This document shows, piece after piece, positions 37,480-45,429 of a stretch of 64,000 bases of DNA. The notes under the pieces are model-generated. The model searched no databases, was not told where the DNA came from, and saw nothing but the letters and a program-made list of their open reading frames with translations. Each line of letters begins with the position of its first letter. The stretch's first letter is position 1. Location: contig JADJBX010000002.1 of NCBI GenBank assembly GCA_016703545.1, positions 372,001-436,000 on the forward strand, read 5' to 3'. The position numbers and the translations under genes were made by a program. This DNA is from Candidatus Amarobacillus elongatus. Its GTDB lineage: Bacteria; Chloroflexota; Dehalococcoidia; Tepidiformales; Tepidiformaceae.

Positions 37480-37500
37480 GGCGCGGCCATCGGCCGCGCC
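37480..37500 (-). terminator. Rho-independent terminator after the second acyl-CoA dehydrogenase
   Basis: Perfect nine-base stem GGCGCGGCC / GGCCGCGCC with an ATC loop; on the minus strand it is followed directly by TTTTC. It lies 27 bases after the stop of the minus-strand acyl-CoA dehydrogenase gene. Confidence 0.88.
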
Positions 37501-37527
37501 CTCGTGACGGTGTTCCAGCGCCCGCGG

Positions 37528-38646
37528 TTAGCCGCGCGGCAGCCCCAGCCCCCGCGTCGCGATCACGTTCCGCTGGATCTCGCTCGTCCCGCCTTCGATC
37601 GTGTTCGCGACCGATCGCAGGTACCCGTGGGAATAGGTGGCGTACGGCGAACCGCCGCCCTGGCCCTGTGCGTGCATCCCGAGCACACCCATCGTCATGC
37701 TCGTCACGCGTTGGTTCAGCTCCATCGCCGAGAGCTTCGCCATCTGCGCCAGCAGCGTCGGGGCGATGCCCGTCTTCTCCTGCTCGGCCGCGATCCGGTA
37801 GCCCACGAACCGCAGCACCTGCGCCGCGATCACGCAATCCACCAGCCGCGTCCGCGTCTGCTCGTTCAGCGTCGCCTGCTTCGAACGCACCAGCTCCACG
37901 AAGTCGTCGAGCGTGCGCCGCGCCCCGGAGGTGGATCCGATCGACGACCGTTCGAAGTCCAGCGCGACCGCCAGCGTGTACCACCCGCGGTTCTCTTCGC
38001 CCACGAGGTTCTTCGCGGGGATGCGCACATTATCGAAGAAGACCTCGTTGAATTCGTGGTCACCCGCGAGGTTCACGAGCGGCCGGATCTGGATGCCGGG
38101 CGTGTCCATCGGCAGGCAGAAGAGCGACATGCCCTTGTGCTTCGGCACGTTCGGATCGGTGCGGACGGCGAGCCAGCCCCAGTTGGAACGGTGCGCGCCC
38201 GAGGTCCAGATCTTCTGCCCGTTGACCACGAAATCGTCGCCGTCGCGCTCGGCGCGCGTCTGCAATGCCGCAAGGTCCGAACCGGCGCCCGGCTCCGAAT
38301 ACAGCGTGCACCAGATGTCGCGACCGCTGGTGATTCCGGGGAGGAACGTCTCCTTCTGCTCCGGCGTGCCGTACAGCATGAGGGCGGGGCCGACCCACAT
38401 CGTGCCCATGTTCCCCGAGGGGATGCGGCGGTACCCCATCACCTCGTTGAAGACCATCTGTTCCATCGGCGTCGCCCCGAGCCCGCCGTACTCCTCGGGC
38501 CACGCCATCGCCAGCCAGCGGCGCTTCACCATCTCCATGCGGACGATGTCGTAGAACTCCTCGTCGTCGCGCGCGGGGAGGGTGTCGGCGAAGTCGGCGG
38601 CTTCCTTCTGGAAGGCCTGGTGCCGCTCGGAAAGGCGAAAGTCCAC
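37528..38646 (-). CDS. Acyl-CoA dehydrogenase (second copy)
   Basis: 372 residues, with all signatures: MAWPEEYGGLGATPMEQMVF, YSEPGAGSDLAALQTRAERD, GQKIWTSGAHRSNW and the C-terminal GGTSEIQRNVIATRGLGLP. By eye it is a clear paralogue of the enzyme at 4.0 kb, with a shorter N-terminal domain. FAD enzyme of acyl-CoA oxidation; chain specificity unknown. It lies upstream of the two hot-dog hydratase genes on the same strand, but a strong terminator stands between, so it is probably its own unit. The next steps of the cycle (hydration) are encoded directly downstream. Confidence 0.95.
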   Translation of the reverse strand: MDFRLSERHQAFQKEAADFADTLPARDDEEFYDIVRMEMVKRRWLAMAWPEEYGGLGATPMEQMVFNEVMGYRRIPSGNMGTMWVGPALMLYGTPEQKETFLPGITSGRDIWCTLYSEPGAGSDLAALQTRAERDGDDFVVNGQKIWTSGAHRSNWGWLAVRTDPNVPKHKGMSLFCLPMDTPGIQIRPLVNLAGDHEFNEVFFDNVRIPAKNLVGEENRGWYTLAVALDFERSSIGSTSGARRTLDDFVELVRSKQATLNEQTRTRLVDCVIAAQVLRFVGYRIAAEQEKTGIAPTLLAQMAKLSAMELNQRVTSMTMGVLGMHAQGQGGGSPYATYSHGYLRSVANTIEGGTSEIQRNVIATRGLGLPRG

Positions 38647-38776
38647 GTGGTGCTCCTGTGTTGGGCCGGTGTGCCGCTTCCTCGCGCCCGTTCGCGCCGA
38701 TGGAACGATTTTTCCCGGCTGTCCGCGCCCACGGTACCAATCGCCGCGCGAATGCGACAGCGGCGGGCACGAAGAA

Positions 38777-38798
38777 GCCGTGGCTCATGGGCCACGGC
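38777..38798 (-). terminator. Hairpin after the beta-helix lipoprotein operon
   Basis: GCCGTGGC / GCCACGGC stem with a six-base loop; on the minus strand it is followed by TTCTTCGT. It lies 27 bases past the stop of the lipoprotein gene, the last gene of the VTC operon. Confidence 0.65.
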
Positions 38799-38825
38799 GT
38801 CCTCGCGTTCGGCTTTCTTCCGCGG

Positions 38826-40700
38826 CTAGCGTCCGGGCATCGTCGGCCCGCCGGAAGCGGCACTGGCCGTGGTCACCGTCGCCACTTTGGTACCGCCGCT
38901 GGAGGCGCCGCCGGTGTACAGCCCGCCCCTGTTCGTGCCCGTGGCGCTCCCGCCGACAAACACGTCGTAGCTCGCGTCCTTGACGATGGCCGGTGTCGAA
39001 ACCGTCAGCGCCTGGAAGGCCTTGTTGGCCTGGAACGTCACCAGCGGCGTGCCGTCCGCGGCCTGGATGTGGACCACCGTGCCAGCCTTCTGCGCGGAAG
39101 CCAGCCGCACCAGCAGCGAGCCCTGCGTCGACGTCGTCGTCGGCGCCTGGGCCATCCCGGCGCTGCCCGCCGCTACCAGCACCCCACCCGACATCATGAA
39201 CGTCCCGTCGTAGTCGATCGCGCCGTTGCCGTTCGCGCTCGGCCCCTGCACGAGCACCGTGCCGCCCGTCATCGTCACCGACCCGTTCGCATCCACGCCG
39301 TCGCCGTCCGCGTTCACGAGGATCGTGCCGCCGTTGATGGTGATGGTGAAGTTGCCCGCGGCCGCGAACTGGTCGGGGCGCCGCCCGCCCGTCGCGGGAG
39401 CACCGCCGGGAAGTGTCCCCGAACCATCGGCGCCGCCCGCCGCGTTCAGGCCGTCATCGCTGGCGACGAGCGTGATGTCCCCGCCGTTCACTGTGATCGC
39501 CGCGCTCTCCAGCCCCTCGTAGGACTTCGTGATGTCGATAGTCCCCGCGTTCACCGTCAGCGCCGTGTCGGCGTGGATGGCGTCATCGCCCGTCGCGATC
39601 GCGATCGTGCCGCCGCTAACCGTGACCGCGTTGTTCGAATGGATCGCGTCATCCGCCGCGTCGAGCTTGAGCGTCCCTCCGGAAACGGTGACCGCCGCAT
39701 TCCCCTTGATCGCCTTCGCCGAGAGGTCTCCGCTCAGCTTCGTGCCGCTGCCGCCGCCGGAGATGATGGTCACGGCGGCGCCGGTCACGGCCGCGTTCGT
39801 CGCCGCGTCGATGCCGTCGCCCCCGGCCGTGACGCTGACCGTCCCGCCTCCCAGCGTCACGAACCCGAGCCCGGCCTCTTCCTCGTTGTCGGCCTTCAGA
39901 CCGTCGCCCCCGGCCTTCACCGCGAGGGTGCCGCCCTTCACGACGAGGTAGTCCTTGCCGCGAACGCCATCGTCCACGGCCTCGACGCTGATTGTGCCGC
40001 CGGTTATGACGAGGCCGTCCTTGCTCGCGATGCCGTCGTTGAAGTTCGCCTTCACGGTGAGGTTGCCTTCGCCCGCGATGGTGAGGTCGGCCTTACTGAA
40101 GAGCGTCGCGTTCGGCTCGTCCGTCGTCGCATCCGCGTACACGTACTTCGCCGGGTCCGTGAGCGTGTTCTGCGTCCCCTTCGCGAGGATGACGACCACT
40201 TTTTTCGCATCAGTCACCGCGAACGGCGCGTTCGTCGTGCTGGTGATGTTCACTCCATTCAGGATGACCTTCACGGTGCCGTCGTCAGCGGAGTCGACCA
40301 ACACCTGGCCATTGGTGAGCGTCCCGGTGAGGCGGTAGGTGCCCGCTTTGGTGATCGTCACCGTCGATCCGTTCACCTTCACCGCGCTCGAACTGGAGTT
40401 CGCCGTCGTGCCCTGGAGGACGACCTCGACGACCTCCGGCTCGTTCCAGGTGGTGTCCCCGGCGGCGTCGTGGTCGGCGGCGTTCGTCGCAACCGCGACC
40501 GAGGTCGTGGCCGCGCCGGCGGTGGCCGTGGCCGTAGTCTTGACCTCCCCGGAGGCCGCGGTCGCGGTGCTGGTGGCGCCGCTTGTGGTGCCCGCCATCG
40601 CCGTCCCGGTGCTCGAACCGGAATCGCTGCAGGCGGCGGCGGTGAGGATGCTGATGGCAGCGGCGAGTGCCGCGAGCGTGGCCGGTTGGAACCGTCGCAT
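38826..40700 (-). CDS. Carbohydrate-binding (Cthe_2159-type) parallel beta-helix lipoprotein
   Basis: About 624 residues from the ATG with an AGGAG site. Lipoprotein signal with lipobox LTAAAC (Cys24), then a Ser/Thr/Ala-rich linker to about residue 75. The rest is a long array of short beta repeats with Gly turns, such as AVTVSGGTLKLDAADDAIHS, ALTVNAGTIDITKSYEGLES and AITVNGGDITLVASDDGLN: the DUF4353/Cthe_2159 right-handed beta-helix, known for a cellulose- and pectic-acid-binding protein with calcium sites, and the DD(G/A)-rich turns here suit calcium. It would stand on the outside of the cell. Last gene of an operon with DUF4956 and VTC genes. Confidence 0.88.
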   Translation of the reverse strand: MRRFQPATLAALAAAISILTAAACSDSGSSTGTAMAGTTSGATSTATAASGEVKTTATATAGAATTSVAVATNAADHDAAGDTTWNEPEVVEVVLQGTTANSSSSAVKVNGSTVTITKAGTYRLTGTLTNGQVLVDSADDGTVKVILNGVNITSTTNAPFAVTDAKKVVVILAKGTQNTLTDPAKYVYADATTDEPNATLFSKADLTIAGEGNLTVKANFNDGIASKDGLVITGGTISVEAVDDGVRGKDYLVVKGGTLAVKAGGDGLKADNEEEAGLGFVTLGGGTVSVTAGGDGIDAATNAAVTGAAVTIISGGGSGTKLSGDLSAKAIKGNAAVTVSGGTLKLDAADDAIHSNNAVTVSGGTIAIATGDDAIHADTALTVNAGTIDITKSYEGLESAAITVNGGDITLVASDDGLNAAGGADGSGTLPGGAPATGGRRPDQFAAAGNFTITINGGTILVNADGDGVDANGSVTMTGGTVLVQGPSANGNGAIDYDGTFMMSGGVLVAAGSAGMAQAPTTTSTQGSLLVRLASAQKAGTVVHIQAADGTPLVTFQANKAFQALTVSTPAIVKDASYDVFVGGSATGTNRGGLYTGGASSGGTKVATVTTASAASGGPTMPGR

Positions 40701-40749
40701 GGTGTGTCTCCTGTGTCGTTGGGCCGCGGCTGCGGCCGTGGCGGCGGCG

Positions 40750-41403
40750 TTAGCTCGCCTCGTTCTCCAGTGCGCGGACTGGATGGCCGGCCGGGGCAAG
40801 GGCGGGCGGCGCCGTCAGCGGAATGCCCTCGAACGGCGCGTAGTACACCGTCAGTTCGGCGGAATCGTGCAGGAAGTTGATCCGGCCGATGTCCACCCGC
40901 GTCACCGGGAGCCCCGTCCGTTCCCGCAGGTCCGCGATGAGCTCGGACCGGCGCTGCGGGACGATGAGGTCCACGCGCTCGTAGGTGATGTGCGTGCTCG
41001 TTTCGAATTCGAATCCCCACCCGCGTTCCAGCAGGTACAGCAGCGCGAGCGTGACACCGTTCGCGATCAGGACCTTCTCGATCGCCCCACCGTTCGCGAA
41101 GATGGCGTTCATCACGGGCAGCGCGATGATGACGAAGAGGTACGTCATCTCCCGGATCGGCATCTCCTCCGTCCGGTACCGGATCACCGAGAAAATGGCG
41201 AACAGTCCGAACCCGACACCGACGCTCAATTCCGCACTCGCGAGCAGCGCCATGACGAAGTAAATGGTCGGATTGAACGCGAGAAAGGTGAACACGTAGT
41301 TCCGCTTCTGCGTTCGCGGGTAGTAGATGAACCGGACGGCGATAGCCGCGGTCACGAGGTTGAAGGCGGCGCCGAGAATGAAGTCGTTCAGGCTAGCGTT
41401 CAT
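40750..41403 (-). CDS. DUF4956 integral membrane protein
   Basis: 217 residues. Four or five hydrophobic segments in the first ~125 residues (NDFILGAAFNLVTAAIAVRF, FTFLAFNPTIYFVMALL, SVGVGFGLFAIFSVIRYRTE, MTYLFVIIALPVMNAIF, VLIANGVTLALLYLLE), with the typical conserved IRYRTEEMPIREMTYLF. The last ~85 residues form a soluble domain with STHITYERVDLIVPQRRSEL and VDIGRINFLHDSAELTVYY. This is DUF4956, whose function is unknown and which often neighbours VTC-type polymerase genes. It overlaps the VTC gene by 11 bases, so both are translated together. Confidence 0.93.
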   Translation of the reverse strand: MNASLNDFILGAAFNLVTAAIAVRFIYYPRTQKRNYVFTFLAFNPTIYFVMALLASAELSVGVGFGLFAIFSVIRYRTEEMPIREMTYLFVIIALPVMNAIFANGGAIEKVLIANGVTLALLYLLERGWGFEFETSTHITYERVDLIVPQRRSELIADLRERTGLPVTRVDIGRINFLHDSAELTVYYAPFEGIPLTAPPALAPAGHPVRALENEAS

Positions 41404-42220
41404 GGCACTGACGCTCCGTGACGCTGAGGACGTAGCGCAGCTCGGGGTTGAAGAGGTTGTGCTTCACATCCGCTTCCGTGAGCGCGATCCCGATGCAGTA
41501 CTTGCTGAATCGCCGTGGCCGGATCCGCCGCGCACGCAACGCCCGCGCGAAGTCGGATTCCCGTGTGCCTCCCGGCTCCTTCACCTCGACGACCACCAGG
41601 CCCGGCAGAAGTACCGTCTCCCCGTTCGCCCGGAACGCCAGGCCGAAGTCGATGGTCAGCCGCTCGGGCCGTACTTCGCTCACCAGCGTCACTCGCCGGA
41701 ACTCGTTCTCCAGTCGCGCCATCAGCCCGGCCTGGGGCAGGGCGCCGTGCTTCTCCAGGAACGGCCGCTCATGCTTGCCGATCACCTCGACCATCCGGCC
41801 GGTGTGCAGCCGCCGCTTCGCCGTGCGGCCCCGCTTGTCCCGCTGCTTCACTTCGAGCACCGTCAGAGCCGAATCGATGTACTGCCGGCAGCGGACCTTG
41901 TAGCGGCCCGGCTCGTCCCGGTGATGCGCCCGGAAGAGCGCGAGGTCCGGCGTGTCGAAATAGACCGTGCGGTAGTGGTGCGCTCGCCGCCCGTCGATTT
42001 CGAGCACCCGGTAGGCGGAAGCCACCTCCGCCATGGCTGCGAGCGCGTCGGCCGCCCGGACCACGTACTTCGTGTCCCGCCGGTCCAGGAGCGCGACGCC
42101 GTCCATCTCCGTCAGCGAGATGGGCTGGAATGCCGCAAGAGCACGTTCAAGTTCGCATGGGGGATTCTCGTCCCGGGCCGCGGCCGCGGGGCGCGCCAGT
42201 GTTGCTGTCGCTGCGCACAT
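41393..42220 (-). CDS. VTC-domain polyphosphate polymerase-like protein
   Basis: 275 residues, with AAGGAGG before the ATG. The VTC tunnel fold is visible through its basic and acidic signature: DRRDTKYVV, HYRTVYFDTPDLALFRAHH, GRYKVRCRQYIDS, TVLEVKQRDKRGRTAKRR, VVVEVKEPGGTRES and FSKYCIGIA. These match the Arg/Lys residues that hold polyphosphate and the Glu that holds the metal in yeast VTC4, which makes polyphosphate from ATP. Unlike VTC4 it has no SPX domain or membrane helices of its own; the DUF4956 protein encoded downstream may supply the membrane channel (inference). First gene of the operon. Confidence 0.92.
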   Translation of the reverse strand: MCAATATLARPAAAARDENPPCELERALAAFQPISLTEMDGVALLDRRDTKYVVRAADALAAMAEVASAYRVLEIDGRRAHHYRTVYFDTPDLALFRAHHRDEPGRYKVRCRQYIDSALTVLEVKQRDKRGRTAKRRLHTGRMVEVIGKHERPFLEKHGALPQAGLMARLENEFRRVTLVSEVRPERLTIDFGLAFRANGETVLLPGLVVVEVKEPGGTRESDFARALRARRIRPRRFSKYCIGIALTEADVKHNLFNPELRYVLSVTERQCHER

Positions 42221-42383
42221 CCCTCTGCCTCCTTCCGCGGCCCCGGAGGTCTCGAAGGGGGCCGCAGGGAGGATGCTCGCGCGCGGAGCTGGGAATTCGC
42301 TGGGGGAGCGGTTGGGATGCCGTTAGGGTTTGGGCATTCGTCCAAAGCCGTTCGCAAGTACTTGCACCCGCAACAACCGGCGC
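42221..42383. other. Non-coding stretch upstream of the VTC operon with a 12-base palindrome
   Basis: No convincing gene. The perfect palindrome GCAAGTACTTGC lies at 42354-42365, some 135 bases upstream of the VTC start, with more A/T around it than the flanking genes. It may be an operator for the VTC operon or for the small gene on the other side; nothing further supports either. Confidence 0.4.
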
Positions 42384-42575
42384 TTAGTTCTCGCCCTCCG
42401 CGTCGTCCCGGCAAAGGTGGTCGCGTGCGTCGTTGCGGTACCGCCAGGTCGTCTCGTTGCCCGCCAGGTCGAGCGCCATCCAGCGGTGGCCATGCTCATT
42501 CTCCGGGATGGGCATCACGGCCCCGCGCAGGCGCCCGCGCTGGTACGCCTTGTAGGTGGTCGCGTTCGGGTCCGT
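42384..42575 (-). CDS. Small hypothetical protein
   Basis: About 63 residues from a GTG giving MTDPNATTYKAYQRGRLRGA, then MPIPENEHGHRWMALDLAGN and an acidic end. A longer version from a TTG at 42695 would add an Arg-rich N-terminus. I recognise no family. The composition (Trp, Tyr and Asn present, few Ala/Arg runs) is more protein-like than the shadow frames here, and it fills the gap between the VTC operon and the riboswitch. It could still be a chance frame. Confidence 0.42.
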   Translation of the reverse strand, partial: TDPNATTYKAYQRGRLRGAVMPIPENEHGHRWMALDLAGNETTWRYRNDARDHLCRDDAEGEN

Positions 42576-42782
42576 CACGTTCTCGCGGCGGCGGGGACGA
42601 AGCTCTCGTTCGGGACTCACGGGGTTCACGCCTGCGGCCTCGCTCGGAGGGATATTGGGGCACGAATTGTCGATCGTGAACCCGCTTGCGCTCAAATCGC
42701 CCGGATGTGGCCGTTTTGCCGCCCTTCCCGCGCAGCCTTACGCCCGAAAACCCGCGCGTTCAAAATCTCCGGCGCCCGGCCC

Positions 42783-42811
42783 TTGACAACGATTAGCAGC
42801 GGGCGAACGAT
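42783..42811 (+). promoter_or_regulatory. Promoter of the riboflavin operon (TTGACA - 17 bases - AACGAT)
   Basis: TTGACA at 42783-42788 matches the -35 consensus exactly; AACGAT at 42806-42811 is a weak -10 box at the right distance. The riboswitch begins ten bases later, as expected for a transcript that starts with it. Confidence 0.62.
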
Positions 42812-42820
42812 ACGAATGAT

Positions 42821-42932
<112 letters not shown>

Positions 42933-43090
42933 ATGCGCGTGTGCAACGCCAGCCGTTGCGTGCGCCAGCCGTGCGCCGTTCGCGCCCGGCCTTCTCCCGT
43001 GTCCCCCGCGAAACCGACCAGAAGGGGGCGACACGTGATCCAGACCCTGTTCCCGGCTCATCCTCTCTCCGCCGCCGCGGTGGCTCGCTG

Positions 43091-43687
43091 ATGTTCACCG
43101 GCATCGTCGAGGAAGTCGGCGCCATCACCGAGGCCGCTGAAGGCCTGCTCTGGATCCGGGCCCCGTTCGTCCTCCAGGACGCGAAGCTCGGCGACTCCAT
43201 CGCCATTAACGGCGTCGACCTCACCGTCGCCGAAATCCGCGGCGACACCTTCTTCGCCAACCTCATGCCCGAAACCTACCGGCGCTCCAACCTCGGCAGC
43301 CTCCGGCCCGGCGACGCCGTCAACCTCGAACGCAGCGTGCGCCCCTCCGACCGGCTCTCCGGGCACATCGTCCGGGGGGTGGTCGAAGGCGTCGGCGCCC
43401 TTCGCTCCATGACCCCCGAGGCGGACGCCATCGTCGCCTGGTTCGATGCCCCCCGCGAGCTCCTTCGCTACATGGTGGTCAAAGGCCCCATCTGCATCGA
43501 CGGCATCAGCCTCACCATCATCGCCAAGGATGACGACGGCTTCGCAGTCTCCCTCGTCCAGTACACCCAGGAACACACCAATCTCGGCACCCGCAGCCCG
43601 GGCGACCGCATTAACCTCGAAACGGACATCATCGCGCGCTACGTGCAGCAGTTCGTCGAGGGCCAGGGACAGGGAGGCCAGGCGTGA
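43091..43687 (+). CDS. ribE: Riboflavin synthase, alpha subunit type
   Basis: 198 residues, two lumazine-binding barrels. N-barrel: [55 protein letters not shown]-barrel: [17 protein letters not shown] and [19 protein letters not shown]. It joins two lumazines to give riboflavin. The C-barrel Ser/Thr of DGISLT are kept, but the N-barrel positions equal to E. coli Cys48 and His102 are Asp (NGVDLTV) and Val (VRGVVEG) here, which is unusual. It is the first gene after the FMN riboswitch and overlaps ribBA in a GTGA. Confidence 0.93.
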   Translation: MFTGIVEEVGAITEAAEGLLWIRAPFVLQDAKLGDSIAINGVDLTVAEIRGDTFFANLMPETYRRSNLGSLRPGDAVNLERSVRPSDRLSGHIVRGVVEGVGALRSMTPEADAIVAWFDAPRELLRYMVVKGPICIDGISLTIIAKDDDGFAVSLVQYTQEHTNLGTRSPGDRINLETDIIARYVQQFVEGQGQGGQA

Positions 43688-44928
43688 GCACCGAAACTGA
43701 AGCCGACAACATCATCGTCTCCGTCCCCGAGGCGCTCGAGGAGTTCCGCCGCGGCCGGTTCATCATCATCACCGACGACGAGGACCGTGAAAACGAGGGC
43801 GACCTCGTCATGGCCGCGCAGTTCGTCACCCCCGACGCCATCAACTTCATGGCGAAATTCGGCCGCGGTCTCATTTGCGCGCCCATCACCGAAGAGCGCG
43901 TCGAGGAGCTGAAGCTCCCGATGATGGCCGACGACAACACCTCGCACTTCGGCACCCCCTTCACCGTTTCGGTCGAAGCGCGCACTGGCGTCTCCACGGG
44001 CATCAGCGCCGCCGACCGCGCCCGCACCGTGCAGATCCTCATCGACCCGACGTCGCGCCCGGAAGACCTGGTGCGGCCCGGTCATATGTTCCCCCTGCGC
44101 GCGCGCAAGGGCGGCGTGCTTGTCCGCGCCGGGCAGACCGAGGCGGGCGTCGATCTCGCACGCATGGCCGGCCTCTACCCGGCCGCCGTCCTCTGCGAAA
44201 TCATGAAGATGGACGGCGAGATGGCCCGCATGCCGGACCTCAAGCGCTTCGCCCGCCGCCACGGCCTCAAGATCGTCACCGTCAACGAGATGATCCGGTA
44301 CCGCATGCGCCATGAGCGGCTCGTGCGCCGCGTGGCCGAGACGAAGCTCCCGACCCCCTACGGCGACATGATGATCCTCGCCTACGCCTCCGACAGCGAC
44401 CCCGCGGAGCACGTGGCCGTGGTGAAGGGCCCCATCGACCCCGACAAGCCCGTCCTCGTCCGCGTCCACGACCAGTGCGTCACCGGCGACGTCTTCGACT
44501 CCATGCGCTGCGATTGTGGCGAACAGAAGGACCGCGCCATGCGCATGATCGGCGAAGAGGGTGGCGTCTTCCTCTACATGCGCCAGGAAGGCCGCGGCAT
44601 CGGCCTGCACAACAAGCTCCGCGCCTATGAGCTGCAGGACCAGGGCATGGACACTGTCGACGCCAACCTCGCGCTCGGATTCCCCGCCGACCGGCGCGAT
44701 TACGGCATCGGCATGCAGATCCTCGTCGACATCGGTGTCCGCCAGATGCGGCTCATTACCAACAACCCCGCCAAGCGCGCCGGCCTCGAAGGGTATGGGC
44801 TCGAAGTCGTCGAACGCGTGCCGATCATCACCGAACCGAACCCGTTCAACGTGCACTACCTCGATACCAAGCGCCGCCGCATGGGCCACCTGCTCGACGG
44901 CCTCGAGACCCTGGCGGGTGGTGACTGA
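43684..44928 (+). CDS. ribBA: Bifunctional 3,4-dihydroxy-2-butanone-4-phosphate synthase / GTP cyclohydrolase II
   Basis: 414 residues, GTG start in a GTGA overlap with ribE. N-terminal RibB domain (about 10-210): [20 protein letters not shown] with the metal Glu, HTG-like [34 protein letters not shown] and [14 protein letters not shown]-terminal RibA domain (about 215-410): [20 protein letters not shown] with zinc cysteines, [20 protein letters not shown] and the C-terminal [20 protein letters not shown]. It feeds both branches of riboflavin synthesis: ribulose 5-phosphate to the four-carbon unit and GTP to the pyrimidine. Confidence 0.97.
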   Translation: MSTETEADNIIVSVPEALEEFRRGRFIIITDDEDRENEGDLVMAAQFVTPDAINFMAKFGRGLICAPITEERVEELKLPMMADDNTSHFGTPFTVSVEARTGVSTGISAADRARTVQILIDPTSRPEDLVRPGHMFPLRARKGGVLVRAGQTEAGVDLARMAGLYPAAVLCEIMKMDGEMARMPDLKRFARRHGLKIVTVNEMIRYRMRHERLVRRVAETKLPTPYGDMMILAYASDSDPAEHVAVVKGPIDPDKPVLVRVHDQCVTGDVFDSMRCDCGEQKDRAMRMIGEEGGVFLYMRQEGRGIGLHNKLRAYELQDQGMDTVDANLALGFPADRRDYGIGMQILVDIGVRQMRLITNNPAKRAGLEGYGLEVVERVPIITEPNPFNVHYLDTKRRRMGHLLDGLETLAGGD

Positions 44929-45396
44929 GTGCCCGAGATCGAAGGTTCGGCCAACGGCGCGGGCCTCCGCGTCTGCATCGTCAGCGCCCGCTGGAACAGC
45001 TTCGTGACGGACAGGCTGACCGAGGGCGCCGTCGCGACCCTGCGTGAGTGCGGCCTGCGCGAGGAGGACGTCACCGTCGCCCGCGTGCCCGGCGCGTTCG
45101 AAGTCCCGACCGCGGCCCGCTGGGCCGCCGAATGTGGCCGCTTCGACGCCGTGATCTGCATCGGCGCCGTCATTCGCGGCGAAACCGCGCACTTCGAATA
45201 TGTCGCCGGTGGCGCCACCGACGGCATCGGCACCGTCTCCCAGGACACCGGCGTCCCCGTCATCTTCGGCGTCCTGACCGTCGATTCCGTGCAACAGGCC
45301 CTGGATCGCGCCGGCGGCAAGGACGGCCACAAGGGCGAGGAAGCGGCGCGCGCCGCGATCGAAATGGCCAACTTGCGGAAGCTGTTCCGGGAGTAG
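44929..45396 (+). CDS. ribH: 6,7-dimethyl-8-ribityllumazine synthase
   Basis: 155 residues, GTG start directly after the ribBA stop. Lumazine synthase fold: VCIVSARWNSFVTDRLTEGA, VPGAFEVPTAARWAAECGRF, CIGAVIRGETAHFEYVAGGA and TVSQDTGVPVIFGVLTVDS; His in ETAHFEYV is the catalytic base. It condenses the butanone phosphate with the pyrimidine to lumazine, the substrate of RibE. Third and last gene of the riboswitch operon; ribD, needed for the steps in between, is not here. Ends 33 bases from the convergent lipoprotein gene with no strong terminator visible. Confidence 0.96.
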   Translation: MPEIEGSANGAGLRVCIVSARWNSFVTDRLTEGAVATLRECGLREEDVTVARVPGAFEVPTAARWAAECGRFDAVICIGAVIRGETAHFEYVAGGATDGIGTVSQDTGVPVIFGVLTVDSVQQALDRAGGKDGHKGEEAARAAIEMANLRKLFRE

Positions 45397-45429
45397 GCCG
45401 CCAGCTTCCGGCCTTCCCCCGCGCGACCG

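Noticed and set aside
43639..45330. Antisense frame of about 563 codons opposite ribE-ribBA-ribH
   Set aside because: Covers three well-recognised genes; low-complexity acidic/Gly/Ala composition with no family signal.
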